Shown: piece by piece, positions 41,287 to 48,710 of the stretch | Layout of the letters: every line of letters starts with the position of its first letter | Numbering within the stretch: the first letter of the stretch is position 1 | From: a virus | DNA: 64,000 bases | Virus record (IMG/VR): IMGVR_UViG_3300031963_000041 | Location: 1 to 64,000 of that record | Direction: 5' to 3' (one strand) | The notes under the pieces: generated by a model | Databases searched by the model: none | Seen by the model: only the letters and a program-made list of their open reading frames with translations | Told to the model about the DNA's origin: nothing | Position numbers and translations under genes: made by a program

Positions 41287-42665
41287 CACAGGCACGCGAT
41301 TGGCACAATGATGAATTCAATGGATTAAAAGTGGCGGCAGATTGGATACAAGATCTCGAAGGCTCAGACTCTAGGCTACACAAAGAAGCAGTGATCGAAA
41401 AGGCTCTGGTAGCGGCTCGATTAGGGTCGGCAGGGGCGCAGTGTTTTTTATACAACTGCTACCTGACCTACAATCCTTATTTCGTCTATGGTGTGAAGAA
41501 GGTTCCAGAAACCCAAGGACTCACAGGAAAAGACAATCCCTGGACTGAGTTCTGGGCTCTCACAGAAGGCCTCCGAACCCGTAGCATCACTGGCAACAAG
41601 GCACGTGATAGGATCGACGAACTGGCCGGTCGTTTTGACTCAGACGAGTGGAACGGCCTGGCCCGTCGTGTGCTGATCAAAGATCTCCGCTGTGGTATTT
41701 CAGAAAAGACCTTAAACAAAGTGCTGGGTAACTCGGAATGGAAGATACCGGTGTTCACTTGCCAACTGGCGCAAGACTCGGGCGATCATCCGGCCAAGAT
41801 GAAAGGTCGAAAACGTATCGAATGTAAACTGGATGGTGTGCGTGTGCTGGCAGTGGTCAGCGGTAGCACAGTGAACCTCTACAGCCGCAACGGCAAACCC
41901 TTTGACAACTTTCCGCAGATCGCTGAAGCCATAGAAGATTGCAGGGCTGTGTTCCGTCACGGACTGAACTCAGGTGGTAGATTTGTGTTGGATGGTGAGA
42001 TCGTGGGAGAGTCATTCCAGAAACTCATGCGTCAAGCACATCGTAAAAGCGATGCCCAAACTGATGGCATGGTTTATCATATCTTTGATATCATTCCTCT
42101 GGAAGATTTTGAGCGTGGGTTCTGGAACGCACAACAGCACAAGAGACTGGACATACTTAACCGGGCAATGGAACCGCTACAAGAGCAGACCGATTGCCTC
42201 CGTATCATGCCCGGACTGGAAGTGGATCTCGACACCGGAGAAGGTCATGACATCATGGATCGATTCGCCCAAGATGCTGTCACGGCCGGCTATGAAGGTA
42301 TCATGATCAAGTCGGTGGATGCGCCCTATGAGTGCAAGCGAACGTCTTTTTGGATGAAGTGGAAACCCACCATAACAGTGGATTTGGAAATCGTGGGTTT
42401 CGAACAAGGAACTGGTCGCAACGAAAAGCGATTGGGTGCTATAATTTGTGAAGGAGATGACAATGGCAGAAATATTCGTGTTAATGTTGGCAGTGGTTTG
42501 TCTGATAGCGATAGGGATGACTTCTGGACCGCTCGCGATGACCTACTTGGTCGATTGGTTGAAATCCAAGCGGACGCAGTCACACAAAACCAAGACGGAT
42601 CATACTCACTGAGATTTCCACGATTCGTGAGATTCCGTGGGTTTGAACCTGGAGAAAAAATTTGA
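41283..42665 (+). CDS. ATP-dependent DNA ligase, T4 gp30-like
   Basis: 460 residues (T4 gp30 is 487). The N-terminal 170 residues form the DNA-binding region (RVLIKDLRCGISEKTLNKVL). The covalent motif I is K182-L-D-G185 (ECKLDGVRV); LYSRNGKPF is motif Ia/III-like, VLDGEIVGE motif III, GYEGIMIKS motif IV and FWMKWKPT motif V, then an OB domain. It seals nicks during replication and repair. It is preceded and followed by very short genes with overlapping ends. Confidence 0.93.
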   Translation: MTQARDWHNDEFNGLKVAADWIQDLEGSDSRLHKEAVIEKALVAARLGSAGAQCFLYNCYLTYNPYFVYGVKKVPETQGLTGKDNPWTEFWALTEGLRTRSITGNKARDRIDELAGRFDSDEWNGLARRVLIKDLRCGISEKTLNKVLGNSEWKIPVFTCQLAQDSGDHPAKMKGRKRIECKLDGVRVLAVVSGSTVNLYSRNGKPFDNFPQIAEAIEDCRAVFRHGLNSGGRFVLDGEIVGESFQKLMRQAHRKSDAQTDGMVYHIFDIIPLEDFERGFWNAQQHKRLDILNRAMEPLQEQTDCLRIMPGLEVDLDTGEGHDIMDRFAQDAVTAGYEGIMIKSVDAPYECKRTSFWMKWKPTITVDLEIVGFEQGTGRNEKRLGAIICEGDDNGRNIRVNVGSGLSDSDRDDFWTARDDLLGRLVEIQADAVTQNQDGSYSLRFPRFVRFRGFEPGEKI

Positions 42666-42793
42666 ATCTGATGATTTGGTTCGCAGTGGTCATATTATCA
42701 ATGGAGTCATTGATATCTGGCAACGGTGCGGCATTGGTGGCCGGTTTGACACTGGCTGTAATTGGTATTGTCGTGGAGGCAAGACGAGCATGA
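42662..42793 (+). CDS. 43-residue two-helix membrane protein
   Basis: 43 residues from a TTG at 42662 that overlaps the ligase stop; GGAG lies 7 bases upstream. A second possible start is the ATG at 42671. Nearly the whole protein is hydrophobic, with two transmembrane segments (MIWFAVVILSMESLI and AALVAGLTLAVIGIVV) separated by a short SGNG turn, and an arginine-rich end. The length and its overlaps on both sides argue for a real gene. Function unknown; small membrane proteins of this kind may be lysis or host-membrane modifiers. Confidence 0.6.
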   Translation: MNLMIWFAVVILSMESLISGNGAALVAGLTLAVIGIVVEARRA

Positions 42794-42876
42794 GACATAT
42801 TCCCCGTTCTGAGTGGTGGGCTTACATCAAATGGCGCATCCGTAAAATGTTTGCCCGACAGAGATATGAAGTTTAG
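42790..42876 (+). CDS. 28-residue basic peptide
   Basis: 28 residues (MRHIPRSEWWAYIKWRIRKM...), strongly basic and aromatic, starting in an ATGA overlap with the previous gene and overlapping the next by 11 bases. It could be a peripheral membrane peptide or only a translational link between its neighbours. Support rests on the ATG, spacing and overlap pattern only. Confidence 0.4.
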   Translation: MRHIPRSEWWAYIKWRIRKMFARQRYEV

Positions 42877-43015
42877 GATCTATTGGCGCATACTGAGCCC
42901 GTGGTTATTGATTCCAGCGGCCTTGGTGGCCGTTCCCGTTATTGTAGCCTGGATGTGGATACGTCATCCCCGTCAGTGCTTTGAGGCATGGCGTAACGGC
43001 AAAGGAATCTATTGA
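42866..43015 (+). CDS. 49-residue single-span membrane protein
   Basis: 49 residues with one N-terminal transmembrane segment (WLLIPAALVAVPVIVAWMW) flanked by basic residues and a short C-terminal tail (CFEAWRNGKGIY). Stop and next start overlap (TGATG). It follows two other tiny genes in the same tight arrangement. Unknown function. Confidence 0.6.
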   Translation: MKFRIYWRILSPWLLIPAALVAVPVIVAWMWIRHPRQCFEAWRNGKGIY

Positions 43016-43302
43016 TGATAGAACTCGATATACGGCTTCGCAATCCATGGCCGCCAAGGCCTTTCCGCAATATTGCCTGTTGGTCTTGGCAGATGTTCCG
43101 CAATAAAACCTTTGAATTGCAGTTCAGCCACTATGCATTTAATTGGCTAGAAGCCAAACTAGATCTCAACTGGCGACAGACTGATCATGCAGGTCCGTGG
43201 CTCATGATCAATGTTTTTGGGTGGACCATGGATGTCAGGATCTATGATCGTCGTCATTGGGATGATGTTACCAACACCTGGAGAGATGATGCAACCCTGT
43301 AA
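43015..43302 (+). CDS. small conserved hypothetical protein
   Basis: 95 residues from the ATG in a TGATG overlap. Aromatic-rich, mixed alpha/beta: IACWSWQMFRNKTFELQF and LMINVFGWTMDVRIYDRRHWDD. Its second half resembles a beta-hairpin domain. It overlaps the next gene by 14 bases. Not recognised; its neighbours of similar size suggest a family of small host-takeover proteins. Confidence 0.55.
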   Translation: MIELDIRLRNPWPPRPFRNIACWSWQMFRNKTFELQFSHYAFNWLEAKLDLNWRQTDHAGPWLMINVFGWTMDVRIYDRRHWDDVTNTWRDDATL

Positions 43303-43576
43303 AACTGACTATTATACCTGTTCGTGCCATTCGGCCGAGCACACTTTGAGATTTGACTATGACCCTGATGATGGTGAACTCTACACCACGGTGTATCTGC
43401 TTGCATACAGACCCTGGTATCAGCGTGTGTGGTTGGCTGTGAAATATGTGTTTGGACGCAATCGCCGCTATGGTGACTTTGACTGTTTCACTTTGGATCC
43501 TCGAGATCGCGATCGTTTCGTGAACATGGCAGTGACGTTCCAACGATTCCATGATCGCAACAGCACAGCGGTGTGA
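43289..43576 (+). CDS. small conserved hypothetical protein
   Basis: 95 residues from the ATG at 43289, chosen because GGAG lies 5 bases upstream; an adjacent ATG at 43286 is too close. An N-terminal cysteine-rich part (CKTDYYTCSCHS) could bind metal. RPWYQRVWLAVKYVFGR forms an amphipathic helix that may lie on the membrane. The stop and next start overlap (TGATG). Unknown function. Confidence 0.55.
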   Translation: MQPCKTDYYTCSCHSAEHTLRFDYDPDDGELYTTVYLLAYRPWYQRVWLAVKYVFGRNRRYGDFDCFTLDPRDRDRFVNMAVTFQRFHDRNSTAV

Positions 43577-43791
43577 TGCGAGAAGTTTGGCTAGATGACG
43601 GCGGTATAGGATACGAGCAGGCTGGACAGCGTTTTGAATCAGCGCATCGCTGGGCCAAAAAAAATTGTGTCAGTTATCAAAAACATGAGGTAGTAGACGT
43701 GACGGATGTGTCTCATACCCATGATTTGATCGCTCGGTATTTGTTCCGTGACGAACGGGATGTAATTATGTTTGAATTGAAATGGTCCTGA
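43576..43791 (+). CDS. small hypothetical protein
   Basis: 71 residues from the ATG in a TGATG overlap. Acidic, mixed alpha/beta (WLDDGGIGYEQAGQRF, VVDVTDVSHTHDL). It ends in another TGATG overlap with the next gene. No family known to me. Confidence 0.5.
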   Translation: MREVWLDDGGIGYEQAGQRFESAHRWAKKNCVSYQKHEVVDVTDVSHTHDLIARYLFRDERDVIMFELKWS

Positions 43792-44291
43792 TGAAAGCAT
43801 TGGAAGATCCCGATCTCTCTGCTGAACAAAAGCAGTTACTTAATGAAATACAAGGCATCCGCTATGTTGTGATCAACAAACAACATGGCGGTTTTGGTCT
43901 CAGTCCAGACGCTATCAAACGCTATTTAGAAATCAAGGGCATAGAATACTACGTCGAGGAAAATGATCGATTTGGTGGACTCGTAGGACCCAAACACTGG
44001 TTGGTGCCCAAACAACAGCAACTACAAGAACCTGATGCTGAAACTTGGCATTCGATGACCATGGCCCAAAGACAACAGCATAATCAACTCTATGATCAAC
44101 AGGTATTTTCTGATCGTGACGTAGATAGAGATGACCCTGTGCTGGTGCAAGTGGTGCAGGAAATGGGCGCTGATGCCGGTGGCAGATTTGCGGCATTAAA
44201 GGTAGTTGAGATCCCCGCCGATGTAGAATGGCAAATAGAAGAATACGACGGTCTGGAGTGGGTGGCCGAAAAGCATAGAACTTGGGATTGA
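43791..44291 (+). CDS. conserved hypothetical phage protein
   Basis: 166 residues from the ATG in a TGATG overlap; an ATG at 43782 is an alternative. IRYVVINKQHGGFGLS near the start, DRDDPVLVQVVQEMG in the middle and VEIPADVEWQIEEYDGLEWVAEKHR at the end (quoted in part) make up a family widespread in T4-like phages with no known function as far as I know. The pattern suggests a compact two-domain protein. Confidence 0.65.
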   Translation: MKALEDPDLSAEQKQLLNEIQGIRYVVINKQHGGFGLSPDAIKRYLEIKGIEYYVEENDRFGGLVGPKHWLVPKQQQLQEPDAETWHSMTMAQRQQHNQLYDQQVFSDRDVDRDDPVLVQVVQEMGADAGGRFAALKVVEIPADVEWQIEEYDGLEWVAEKHRTWD

Positions 44292-44295
44292 ATTG

Positions 44296-44304
44296 TGCTA
44301 TAAT
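44296..44304 (+). promoter_or_regulatory. extended -10 promoter at a start codon
   Basis: TGCTATAAT with only a poor -35 region. The next ATG is 6 bases downstream (44311), the same spacing as at uvsW, so its transcript would be leaderless. Confidence 0.55.
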
Positions 44305-44310
44305 AATATC

Positions 44311-44580
44311 ATGGAACCAGGACTACATCGAATCTACGTCAGCGTCACCACACAAGAGCAATGGTATTCGATCATGCGAGAGTGCCGAGATTGGTTTGGA
44401 AAAAACTGGCGCACACAACCTCGAGTAAAGAGAAAACTCACGGAAAACTCTCGCTACGGGAAAAATCGTCCTGGAGTATCCGTATGGTTTGAAGTGCCTG
44501 ATCTGCGTTTTGCTACCTGGATCTCGGTCAAAATGAGTCTACAAGTGGCTGGGGAGGACAAGCATAAAGCCGGTAAATAG
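44311..44580 (+). CDS. small hypothetical protein
   Basis: 89 residues from the ATG at 44311, which lies 6 bases after an extended -10 promoter; no ribosome-binding site is visible. Basic, mixed alpha/beta: LHRIYVSVTTQEQWYSIM, a tryptophan-containing middle and VSVWFEVPDLRFATW. It may be a small binding protein. It sits before a coiled-coil membrane protein. Confidence 0.55.
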   Translation: MEPGLHRIYVSVTTQEQWYSIMRECRDWFGKNWRTQPRVKRKLTENSRYGKNRPGVSVWFEVPDLRFATWISVKMSLQVAGEDKHKAGK

Positions 44581-44584
44581 TTCT

Positions 44585-46144
44585 ATGTTTCTCACATACT
44601 TGATGCTGGCTGTGGCGCTGTGCCTCAGCGCCATCGCCGCATTCTATTCGATCATAGGTCTCACTGCCATATTTGCCGCGGCTGTGATTCCTGTGGCCGT
44701 CATGGGAACCATATTGGAGATAGCCAAACTAACGGTCACTGTATGGTTGCATGAATACTGGCATCGTTGTAAACGAGCCATGAAAATATACTTGGTGCCT
44801 GCGGTGGGTATGCTGATGTTGATCACTTCCATGGGCATCTTTGGCTTCCTGTCAAAGGCCCATCTAGATCAAGCAGTTCCCACTGGGGATGTGGCCGCAC
44901 AAGTGGCCTTGCTAGACGAAAAGATAAAGACACAGCGAGACAACATCGAAGCCGCCCGACGTGCCCTGGCCCAGATGGATGCGGCTGTGGACCAAACACT
45001 CAGCAGATCATCTGACGAGAAGGGTGCTGACAAAGCCGCGGCACTGCGCCGTGCTCAGGCCCGTGAGCGTGGCAACCTGCAAGGAGACATCTCTCGCGCA
45101 CAGACCGAGATAGCAAAATTAAACGAACAACGGGCACCCATAGCCGCAAATCTACGCAAAGTAGAAGCCGAGGTAGGTCCAATCAAATACATAGCGGCCT
45201 TGATCTATGGAGACAATCCTGATGCCAACTTACTGGAAAAGGCCGTGCGTTGGGTGATCATAATACTTGTGGTAGTGTTTGATCCCTTGGCCATATTCAT
45301 GTTGTTGGCCGCCACTGAGAGTTACAAGTGGGAAAAATACGGTGCTCGAGATGATCCCGATGAACCAGAAAATCCGCCACCTGACAGCCCAGTGATGGAT
45401 CGCATAAACGAATGGCGCGACAAAATAAAAAAATGGAGGCAACCCAATGGTACCAATGCTGATGATGGCCAACCTATTGCCCAGGATCTGGCTAGACAAC
45501 CTGACAGAGATGATGCTGATGTTCAACCCACCGCTCCGATGGTGGCTATCCCACCTACGCAATGGGGCGGGCAAGATCTAACAAAACAAATCGTTGAAAA
45601 TAATCGGCCCGGTGAACCTGTTTATGTCGACATGCCGGACATTGTCACTGTGCGTCCGGATGTGCAGTATGTAGGTGATGCCGATGAAGAAGAAACTCCT
45701 GAAGAAAAAGATCCTGTAAAAAGGGCCAAGCGCCAATGGAAAGCGGACAATCCTGATGACACTTTACACAGACACGAAAAATTGTTGGCACAGGGCAAGA
45801 TAGAACGACTACCATGGGAACAGAGTCTACAACTGCAGGCAGATGATCAAGAACAATATGCCAATGTTGATTTTGGAACACGATTCCCTACAACTCCCGG
45901 TCGTGGGGATGCGTTTATCCGTGTAGATTTCCTGCCAACTAAACTGTTCAAATGGAATGGTGCGAAATGGATTGAAGTGGACAAAGAAATCACTGATTCA
46001 TTCACCTACAATGATGAGTATATCGAATATCTAATCGCCAAGATCGGTTCTGGTGAGTATGATGCTGATCTGCTCAACGAAAACGAAAGACAACAAATAG
46101 AAGCTAGGCTACGAGATGATCCCAAATTCAACGGTCCAGCATGA
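44585..46144 (+). CDS. coiled-coil membrane protein
   Basis: 519 residues. Two N-terminal transmembrane regions (FLTYLMLAVALCLSAIAAFY and the VPAVGMLMLITSMGIFGF stretch) with a third hydrophobic segment between them, then a 130-residue coiled coil (LDEKIKTQRDNIEAARRALA), a further transmembrane region near residue 225 (WVIIILVVVFDPLAIFML) and an acidic, proline-rich cytoplasmic tail ending in a small folded domain. Proteins with this plan occur in marine T4-like phages without known function. Its stop overlaps the clpX start (ATGA). Confidence 0.6.
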   Translation: MFLTYLMLAVALCLSAIAAFYSIIGLTAIFAAAVIPVAVMGTILEIAKLTVTVWLHEYWHRCKRAMKIYLVPAVGMLMLITSMGIFGFLSKAHLDQAVPTGDVAAQVALLDEKIKTQRDNIEAARRALAQMDAAVDQTLSRSSDEKGADKAAALRRAQARERGNLQGDISRAQTEIAKLNEQRAPIAANLRKVEAEVGPIKYIAALIYGDNPDANLLEKAVRWVIIILVVVFDPLAIFMLLAATESYKWEKYGARDDPDEPENPPPDSPVMDRINEWRDKIKKWRQPNGTNADDGQPIAQDLARQPDRDDADVQPTAPMVAIPPTQWGGQDLTKQIVENNRPGEPVYVDMPDIVTVRPDVQYVGDADEEETPEEKDPVKRAKRQWKADNPDDTLHRHEKLLAQGKIERLPWEQSLQLQADDQEQYANVDFGTRFPTTPGRGDAFIRVDFLPTKLFKWNGAKWIEVDKEITDSFTYNDEYIEYLIAKIGSGEYDADLLNENERQQIEARLRDDPKFNGPA

Positions 46145-47340
46145 AAGAAGATACTTCATACGAACTTTGCAGTTTCTGCAACAAACACAAAGACGATGTT
46201 AAAAAACTCATAGTGGCCAATGATGTGGCCATCTGCAACGATTGCGTGGATCTTTGCCAAAAACTCTTGCAAGAGGATCCGGTAACGAGAGAACACAATC
46301 ACACAGACATTGATCCTCAAGAACTCAAACGTTATCTAGATCAGTATGTGATAGGGCAGGACCGTGCCAAGGTTGTCTTGGCAGTGGCCATCGCCAATCA
46401 TTACAAACGCATACAGAATCGCGATCCTGAAATAGAACTAGACAAGGCCAATATCCTGATGCTGGGCCCCACAGGATCGGGCAAGACCCTGCTGGCTCGC
46501 ACCGTGGCACGTTATCTCGACGTGCCTTTTGCCATCGCAGATGCCACTAGCATAACCGAAGCCGGATATGTGGGCGATGATGTAGAAAGTCTCATACAGC
46601 GATTGCTCACTGCCGCTGGTGGCGATGTGGAAAAATGTCGTCGTGGTATAATATTTGTTGATGAAATTGACAAGATCGCTCGAAAAAGCGAATCAACATC
46701 TATCACCAGAGATGTGAGTGGTGAAGGTGTGCAACAGGCCCTGTTGAAGCTGGTAGAAGGCACAGTATGCCGAGTTCCGGCTGGTGGCGGCCGCAAACAC
46801 CCTGGTGGCGAAATGATCGAAATAGACACTGCCAATATACTGTTCATTGCCGGCGGCGCATTCGTGGGCCTAGACCAGATAGTGAAGAAACGACTGTTCG
46901 GGTCCTCCATGGGATTCAATGCTGAAGTCAAAGTATCAGGTGACGTGGATCTACAAAAGACCATGCCCGATGATCTGGTAAAATTTGGTCTGATACCTGA
47001 ATTCGTCGGCCGTTTCCCTAGTTGGGTCAGCCTAGATGAACTGACCACGGATGATCTGGTGCATGTGCTCACAGATACCAAGAATTCATTGATACGTCAA
47101 TATCAACACCTGTTTGCTTCAGACAGCATAGATCTTGATTTCGAGAACGAGGCCTTGACCACCATAGCACAGCGTTCTGCAGATTTCGGTACTGGTGCCC
47201 GCGCCTTGCACAGCGAACTTGAGCGTGTGTTGATGCCACACATGTTCGCTATCAAACGCTATCGTGATCGGGGGATAAACCGCGTAGTTATTAACCGAGA
47301 GCAAATAAATAACCCACAACCCGTTTACAAGGAGGAATAG
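46141..47340 (+). CDS. clpX: ClpX unfoldase
   Basis: 399 residues (E. coli 424). N-terminal zinc domain with C10, C13, C32 and C35; Walker A GPTGSGKT at 109-116; Walker B IIFVDEID near 176; pore loop GYVG; the RKH loop; sensor 2 GARAL. The ClpP-docking loop reads MGF (about 257-259) instead of the usual IGF, which should still fit the ClpP groove. So the protein can probably form an active hexamer with host ClpP. No clpP is in the window. It is followed by bS21, Hsp20 and ClpS. Confidence 0.95.
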   Translation: MKEDTSYELCSFCNKHKDDVKKLIVANDVAICNDCVDLCQKLLQEDPVTREHNHTDIDPQELKRYLDQYVIGQDRAKVVLAVAIANHYKRIQNRDPEIELDKANILMLGPTGSGKTLLARTVARYLDVPFAIADATSITEAGYVGDDVESLIQRLLTAAGGDVEKCRRGIIFVDEIDKIARKSESTSITRDVSGEGVQQALLKLVEGTVCRVPAGGGRKHPGGEMIEIDTANILFIAGGAFVGLDQIVKKRLFGSSMGFNAEVKVSGDVDLQKTMPDDLVKFGLIPEFVGRFPSWVSLDELTTDDLVHVLTDTKNSLIRQYQHLFASDSIDLDFENEALTTIAQRSADFGTGARALHSELERVLMPHMFAIKRYRDRGINRVVINREQINNPQPVYKEE

Positions 47341-47341
47341 T

Positions 47342-47554
47342 TTGGGTAAAACAGTGATCGTTCCGGATGGCAATGTAGAAAAGGCCCTGCGCCGATTCAA
47401 AAAAAAGATACAGAATTCAGGTCTGTTGTTCGAACTCAAAGAACGTGAGACCTATGTCAAACCCACTACCCGCCGTAAACTCAAAGCCTCTGCCGCTAAA
47501 AAACGTTGGCAAAAATATCTACGTAGCCAGCAACTGCCTCCCAAAAAGTTCTAA
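47342..47554 (+). CDS. rpsU: ribosomal protein bS21
   Basis: 70 residues, typical for bS21: VEKALRRFKKKIQNSG and LLFELKERETYVKPTTRRK with a basic tail (AAKKRWQKYLRSQ). It starts at TTG with a perfect AAGGAGG 6 bases upstream, the strongest ribosome-binding site in the window. bS21 contacts the anti-Shine-Dalgarno end of 16S rRNA; phage copies are known from aquatic phages and may bias host ribosomes to phage messages. Confidence 0.93.
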   Translation: MGKTVIVPDGNVEKALRRFKKKIQNSGLLFELKERETYVKPTTRRKLKASAAKKRWQKYLRSQQLPPKKF

Positions 47555-47805
47555 TGTATATCCGGTTCCGGTTGCCACAACACGGCGACTATCACCGCAC
47601 CCTGGAATTCATCAAACAGCAGGTGCAAAGTTGGGCTGAACAATATGGTGTGAGATACACGCAAAAAACCATAAAATACGAACATCGTGTGGCTTTTGAT
47701 CACGACGAAACCTATACCATGTGGGCCATGACATGGAACCCACCAGAACAGTTCCGGCGCTGGTTGGAATATGAATTGGTTAATGTGGCCGGCGAGCGAT
47801 ATTGA
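47554..47805 (+). CDS. small hypothetical protein
   Basis: 83 residues, starting in a TAATG overlap with the bS21 gene. Strand-rich with two helices: YIRFRLPQHGDYHR, WAEQYGVRYTQK and ETYTMWAMTWNPPEQFRRW. No family recognised. Co-translation with bS21 hints at a role in translation, which is not otherwise supported. Confidence 0.5.
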   Translation: MYIRFRLPQHGDYHRTLEFIKQQVQSWAEQYGVRYTQKTIKYEHRVAFDHDETYTMWAMTWNPPEQFRRWLEYELVNVAGERY

Positions 47806-47832
47806 CAACTCTCAAAAAATCCTGTATAAATA
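47802..47832 (+). promoter_or_regulatory. hybrid sigma70-like / late promoter of hsp20
   Basis: TTGACA (47802-47807), 17 bases, TATAAA (47825-47830). The -10 is at the same time an exact T4-type late box, TATAAATA (47825-47832), so the gene could be read by host-type and late-type holoenzyme. Confidence 0.75.
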
Positions 47833-47836
47833 TATT

Positions 47837-47862
47837 TGTAGGTGCCGATGGTCGGGCCTACA
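47837..47862 (+). other. 5'-terminal stem-loop of the hsp20 transcript
   Basis: TGTAGG/CCTACA (6 bp) closes over CCGA/TCGG (4 bp) with small internal loops. The helix begins where transcription should start from the promoter just upstream, so the mRNA would start with a hairpin. Confidence 0.5.
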
Positions 47863-47892
47863 TAGTCAACTTGCTTAAAAAAGGAGAATGTT

Positions 47893-48330
47893 ATGACTAA
47901 AATCACATCTTTTGATCTCACCCCCTTCTATCGTAATACCATTGGCGTCGACCGCTTGTTCGACCGTATCATGGATCAGTTTGACCATGCCGCGCAAAGC
48001 CAGAACTACCCGCCTTACAACATCCTGAAAACAGGAGAAGACACCTATGAAATCCAGGTGGCAGTGGCTGGGTTTGCCGAAGGTGAAGTGAATGTAGATT
48101 TCCATGAAGGACAGTTGGTGATCACCGGTGAAAAGAACACCGATGACTCAGAATTGAACTATCTACATCGCGGTATCTCGGCTCGCAAGTTCCTGCGCAC
48201 ATTCCAACTGGCTGATTATGTAGAGGTTCGCGATGCTGTGATGAAAGACGGCATCTTGAACGTGCATCTACAGCGCATCGTGCCCGAAGAAATGAAGCCA
48301 AAGCGTATTGCAATCTCATACGCAAAATAA
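47893..48330 (+). CDS. Hsp20/IbpA-type small heat-shock protein
   Basis: 145 residues. N-terminal FYRNTIGVDRLFDRI resembles IbpA; the alpha-crystallin domain runs through YEIQVAVAGFAEGEV, LVITGEK, LHRGISARKFLRTFQL and DGILNVHL; the C-terminus has the IAI anchor (KRIAISYAK). It holds unfolding proteins until ClpB/DnaK refold them, or ClpX and ClpP degrade them. Phage Hsp20 is known from marine T4-like phages. AAGGAG precedes the ATG. Confidence 0.9.
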   Translation: MTKITSFDLTPFYRNTIGVDRLFDRIMDQFDHAAQSQNYPPYNILKTGEDTYEIQVAVAGFAEGEVNVDFHEGQLVITGEKNTDDSELNYLHRGISARKFLRTFQLADYVEVRDAVMKDGILNVHLQRIVPEEMKPKRIAISYAK

Positions 48331-48346
48331 TATAATAGCGTAAATA
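48308..48346 (+). promoter_or_regulatory. clpS promoter plus late-type box
   Basis: Within the end of hsp20, TTGCAA (48308-48313), 17 bases and TATAAT (48331-48336) make a good host-type promoter. GTAAATAC (TAAATA 48341-48346) follows as a late-type box. Confidence 0.65.
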
Positions 48347-48372
48347 CAGTGGAGGGCACCCGCCCTCTACTG
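48347..48372 (+). other. 5'-terminal stem-loop of the clpS transcript
   Basis: An 11-bp stem (one G-T pair) CAGTGGAGGGC/GCCCTCTACTG with an ACCC loop. It begins about where transcription from 48308 should start and lies just before the ribosome-binding region. No T-tract follows, so it is not a terminator. Confidence 0.6.
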
Positions 48373-48389
48373 AGGACAAAGGGAACGAC

Positions 48390-48710
48390 ATGTCAGAAAC
48401 TGCTACACAACCCAAAACTAAAACAACCGTCAGGCCCAGAGAGGTGCTCAAAGAACCTCCCATGTTCAAAGTTATCTACATCAATGACAATAAAACTGCC
48501 ATGGAATTCGTGATTGAAAGCCTGGTAGAACATTTTGATTACAGCCCCTCAACAGCAGAAAAAATCACTTTCGACATCCATGAAGCAGGATCTGCAGTGG
48601 TGGCCGTGTTGCCCTATGAGATAGCCGAACAAAAAGGCATCGAAGTCACTGTGATGGCACGTGGTGCCGGGTATCCTTTACAGGTCAAACTAGAGCCAGA
48701 TTCGGCCTAG
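48390..48710 (+). CDS. clpS: ClpS adaptor
   Basis: 106 residues, the E. coli length. The N-degron pocket is largely kept: N32-D33 in INDNKTAMEF, M38, and H64 in IHEAG; the third position of the E. coli NDD motif is N34 here. AEQKGIEVTV and YPLQVKLEPD complete the fold. ClpS hands proteins with bulky N-terminal residues to ClpA-ClpP and blocks other ClpA substrates. Here it comes with ClpX, not ClpA, so it presumably acts on host ClpA. Start codon preceded by AAAGGG. Confidence 0.88.
   Translation: MSETATQPKTKTTVRPREVLKEPPMFKVIYINDNKTAMEFVIESLVEHFDYSPSTAEKITFDIHEAGSAVVAVLPYEIAEQKGIEVTVMARGAGYPLQVKLEPDSA

Noticed and set aside
48347-48372. Terminator for hsp20
   Set aside because: The stem is strong but followed by GAGGACAAAGGG, not a T-tract; a 5' hairpin of clpS explains it better.
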